Part shown: positions 15,670-16,689 of the stretch, in pieces
How the letters are laid out: each line of letters opens with the position of its first letter
Position numbering within the stretch: position 1 is the first letter of the stretch
Origin: Amoeboradix gromovi
Taxonomy: Eukaryota; Sanchytriomycota; Sanchytriomycetes; Sanchytriales; Sanchytriaceae
Assembly (NCBI GenBank): GCA_018985225.1
Contig: JADGIF010000154.1
Coordinates: forward strand, 1 to 16,689
Reading direction: 5' to 3'
DNA length: 16,689 nucleotides
Program-made: the position numbers and the translations under genes
The notes under the pieces: generated by a model
What the model saw: the letters and a program-made list of their open reading frames with translations, nothing else
Database searches by the model: none
Told to the model about the DNA's origin: nothing

Positions 15670-16303
15670 CTATCCTATTTAAATCCTCCGAATAATCCTG
15701 ATTCTTACCAAAGAATCCATCAGCATACACGTTGATCATGTGAATCAATGCTTTCTTGTTCTTAACATCAACACTCTTGAATATCTTGTATATGAAAAAA
15801 TTGTCGCTATCGACCAACTGCTGGTATTTCAACATAATAATATCATTTGGATTCAACTTTGATTGTGTGATAACAGTATCAATGAATCTGGATATAATCG
15901 TTGTTTGCGATGTTGTATCTATATGTGCTGTTTTAACCCATTTGCCCCTTTCCCTCCCCTCACTCAATTCCTTCGCGTACTTTTTCTCCTTGTTGGCAAA
16001 GTACGCTAGATCTCTTATTGGAAATAGTTCATTTCGACCAACAAGATATCCAGCATTATTCATTTTGCATTGTAAGACATATTCAACCTTTCGTTTGAAA
16101 TCTAAAAACTCTAGCTGATAGTAGTCGCTTGTTAAATCAGCCAAGGAACATGTGAGCTCCCTCAACAATAGGTTAGAATTATTCAGTTTTTTCCTCAGGC
16201 ATTGATGCTTTGTATCGAAGGTGGTATCAAATTCATCAACCAGATAGTCCAAAGCTGGAAGTCTCCTGGGCTCATTGAAAGTTAGCTGGTTAATGCTAAC
16301 CAT
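15662..16303 (-). CDS. 213-residue ORF, probably the N-terminal part of the polymerase
   Basis: It begins at an ATG close to the right terminal repeat, and its stop overlaps the first recognisable polymerase frame by a few bases in a different frame. It is highly charged and mostly helical in appearance, with no motif I recognise. Polinton polymerases are often 1000 residues or more; this ORF plus the downstream frames gives about 1040 codons, which suggests it is the N-terminal extension separated by another frameshift. A separate small protein, for example a terminal protein for protein priming, is the alternative. The TATA-like TATTATATACA about 10 bases upstream of the ATG could serve it. 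Confidence 0.55.
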   Translation of the reverse strand: MVSINQLTFNEPRRLPALDYLVDEFDTTFDTKHQCLRKKLNNSNLLLRELTCSLADLTSDYYQLEFLDFKRKVEYVLQCKMNNAGYLVGRNELFPIRDLAYFANKEKKYAKELSEGRERGKWVKTAHIDTTSQTTIISRFIDTVITQSKLNPNDIIMLKYQQLVDSDNFFIYKIFKSVDVKNKKALIHMINVYADGFFGKNQDYSEDLNRIEI

Positions 16304-16369
16304 GGCTCTTGTATATAATAGGGAAATATTTTTATTCTGAAATTAAATAAATAATAACTTTGACGTTTT

Positions 16370-16632
16370 ACCTTTCACGTTTGCCGTTTACACTTTCACC
16401 TTTAAAGTTTGAACTTTGAGCTTTTAGGTTTCTCCTATGGACCTTTGTACCTTTGGGCGATTCATCTTTGAAAGTTTCATCTTTTACCTTTGCACCTTTG
16501 ACCTTTGTACCTTTCATCTTTGCACGTTTGCACCTTTGCATCTCTGTACCTTTGCACCAATCACGTTTCACCTTTGTACGTTTTCAACTTTGAACTAATT
16601 ATTTAATTTTCAAGAAAATATCTTTGCATATG
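16370..16632 (-). repeat. Right terminal inverted repeat with minisatellite
   Basis: Read on the minus strand it starts CATATGCAAAGATATTTTCT (16632 inward), matching the left end, followed by an AT-rich spacer and about 210 bases of degenerate CAAAGGTG-type units (CAAAGGTAC, CAAACGTG and GATGAAA variants). A 67-codon open frame inside it, rich in Lys and Gly, is a by-product of the repeat. Confidence 0.8.
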
Positions 16633-16687
16633 GGACACCAAATATAAAAACTAGACTAACTCGTTTTTATAGGAGGTGTTCCATACG
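16627..16687. repeat. Imperfect palindrome at the outer right end
   Basis: Two 28-base arms (16627-16654 and 16660-16687) are complementary at 22 positions around a 5-base loop (ACTAA). The strongest blocks are TATAAAAAC with its complement and GACACC/GGTGTT. The left arm begins with the same CATATG that starts the terminal repeat, so the palindrome may continue past the window. Confidence 0.7.
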
Positions 16688-16689
16688 GA

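Larger units (their letters stand above)
8943..16632 (-). mobile_element. Polinton/Maverick-like DNA transposon with non-standard cargo
   Basis: The element joins the two hallmark Polinton genes, a retroviral-like integrase and a family B DNA polymerase of the protein-primed type, between inverted terminal repeats (8943-8988 matches 16588-16632 inverted at close to 90%, followed inward by shared minisatellite). Integrase, polymerase and NTPase read on the minus strand; the small peptidase-like gene reads on plus. At about 7.7 kb it is short for the class (usually about 15-20 kb). I find no FtsK/HerA-type packaging ATPase, Ulp1-like protease, or major or minor capsid gene. Exact ends and target-site duplication cannot be fixed: neither flank gives a clear 6-bp repeat and the right flank is palindromic. 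Confidence 0.82.

Noticed and set aside
16368-16571. 67-codon minus-strand ORF rich in Lys and Gly
   Set aside because: It is a translation of the CAAAGGTG-type minisatellite in the right terminal repeat; periodic composition and no domain.

Overview
This is eukaryotic nuclear DNA from a compact, AT-rich genome. The evidence is a tRNA-Arg with internal A and B boxes, cytosolic ribosomal protein eL32, an ER fatty acid elongase with a dilysine tail, a nucleus-encoded subunit of respiratory complex III (QCR9), a GPI-type secreted protein, GTAAGT-type candidate introns, and a Polinton/Maverick-class DNA transposon. TAA, TAG and TGA all read as stops. Functional complex III argues against an amitochondriate parasite. 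I cannot place the lineage; an early-diverging fungus or a related protist would fit, but that is a guess.

Layout. 1-1230: no gene I can support. 1231-8718: a host block of small, closely packed, mostly intronless genes: a repeat-containing acidic protein (+), QCR9 (-, convergent with it, 15 bp apart), tRNA-Arg(TCT) (+), an LRR-like protein (-), a PUFA-type elongase (+), eL32 (-), weak candidate small spliced genes at 5780-6750, and a Cys-rich GPI-type surface protein (+). Next come the debris of a Fanzor/TnpB-family gene, reduced to its C-terminal zinc ribbon and tandemly duplicated, and the 3' exon of a PH-domain gene (-) whose upstream part is missing.

8943-16632: a Polinton-like element of about 7.7 kb. 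It is bounded by inverted terminal repeats built largely of a degenerate CAAAGGTG-type minisatellite. It carries an intact retroviral-type integrase, a protein-primed family B DNA polymerase broken by several lesions, and a distinct, more GC-rich cassette at about 9200-12080. The cassette holds a 778-residue Crinkler/RHS-type P-loop NTPase with a C-terminal nuclease-like domain and, divergently transcribed from a shared CCAAT-rich promoter region, a 134-residue protein with the His-Gly and Cys signatures of caspase-like (clan CD) peptidases. The usual Polinton packaging ATPase, Ulp1-like protease and capsid genes are absent. The right end runs into an imperfect palindrome that the window edge cuts.

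The most interesting object is this element: a Polinton replication/integration core that appears to have exchanged its virion module for an NTPase-nuclease/peptidase-like pair resembling effector or conflict systems. The two cargo genes and the integrase are open while the polymerase is decayed.
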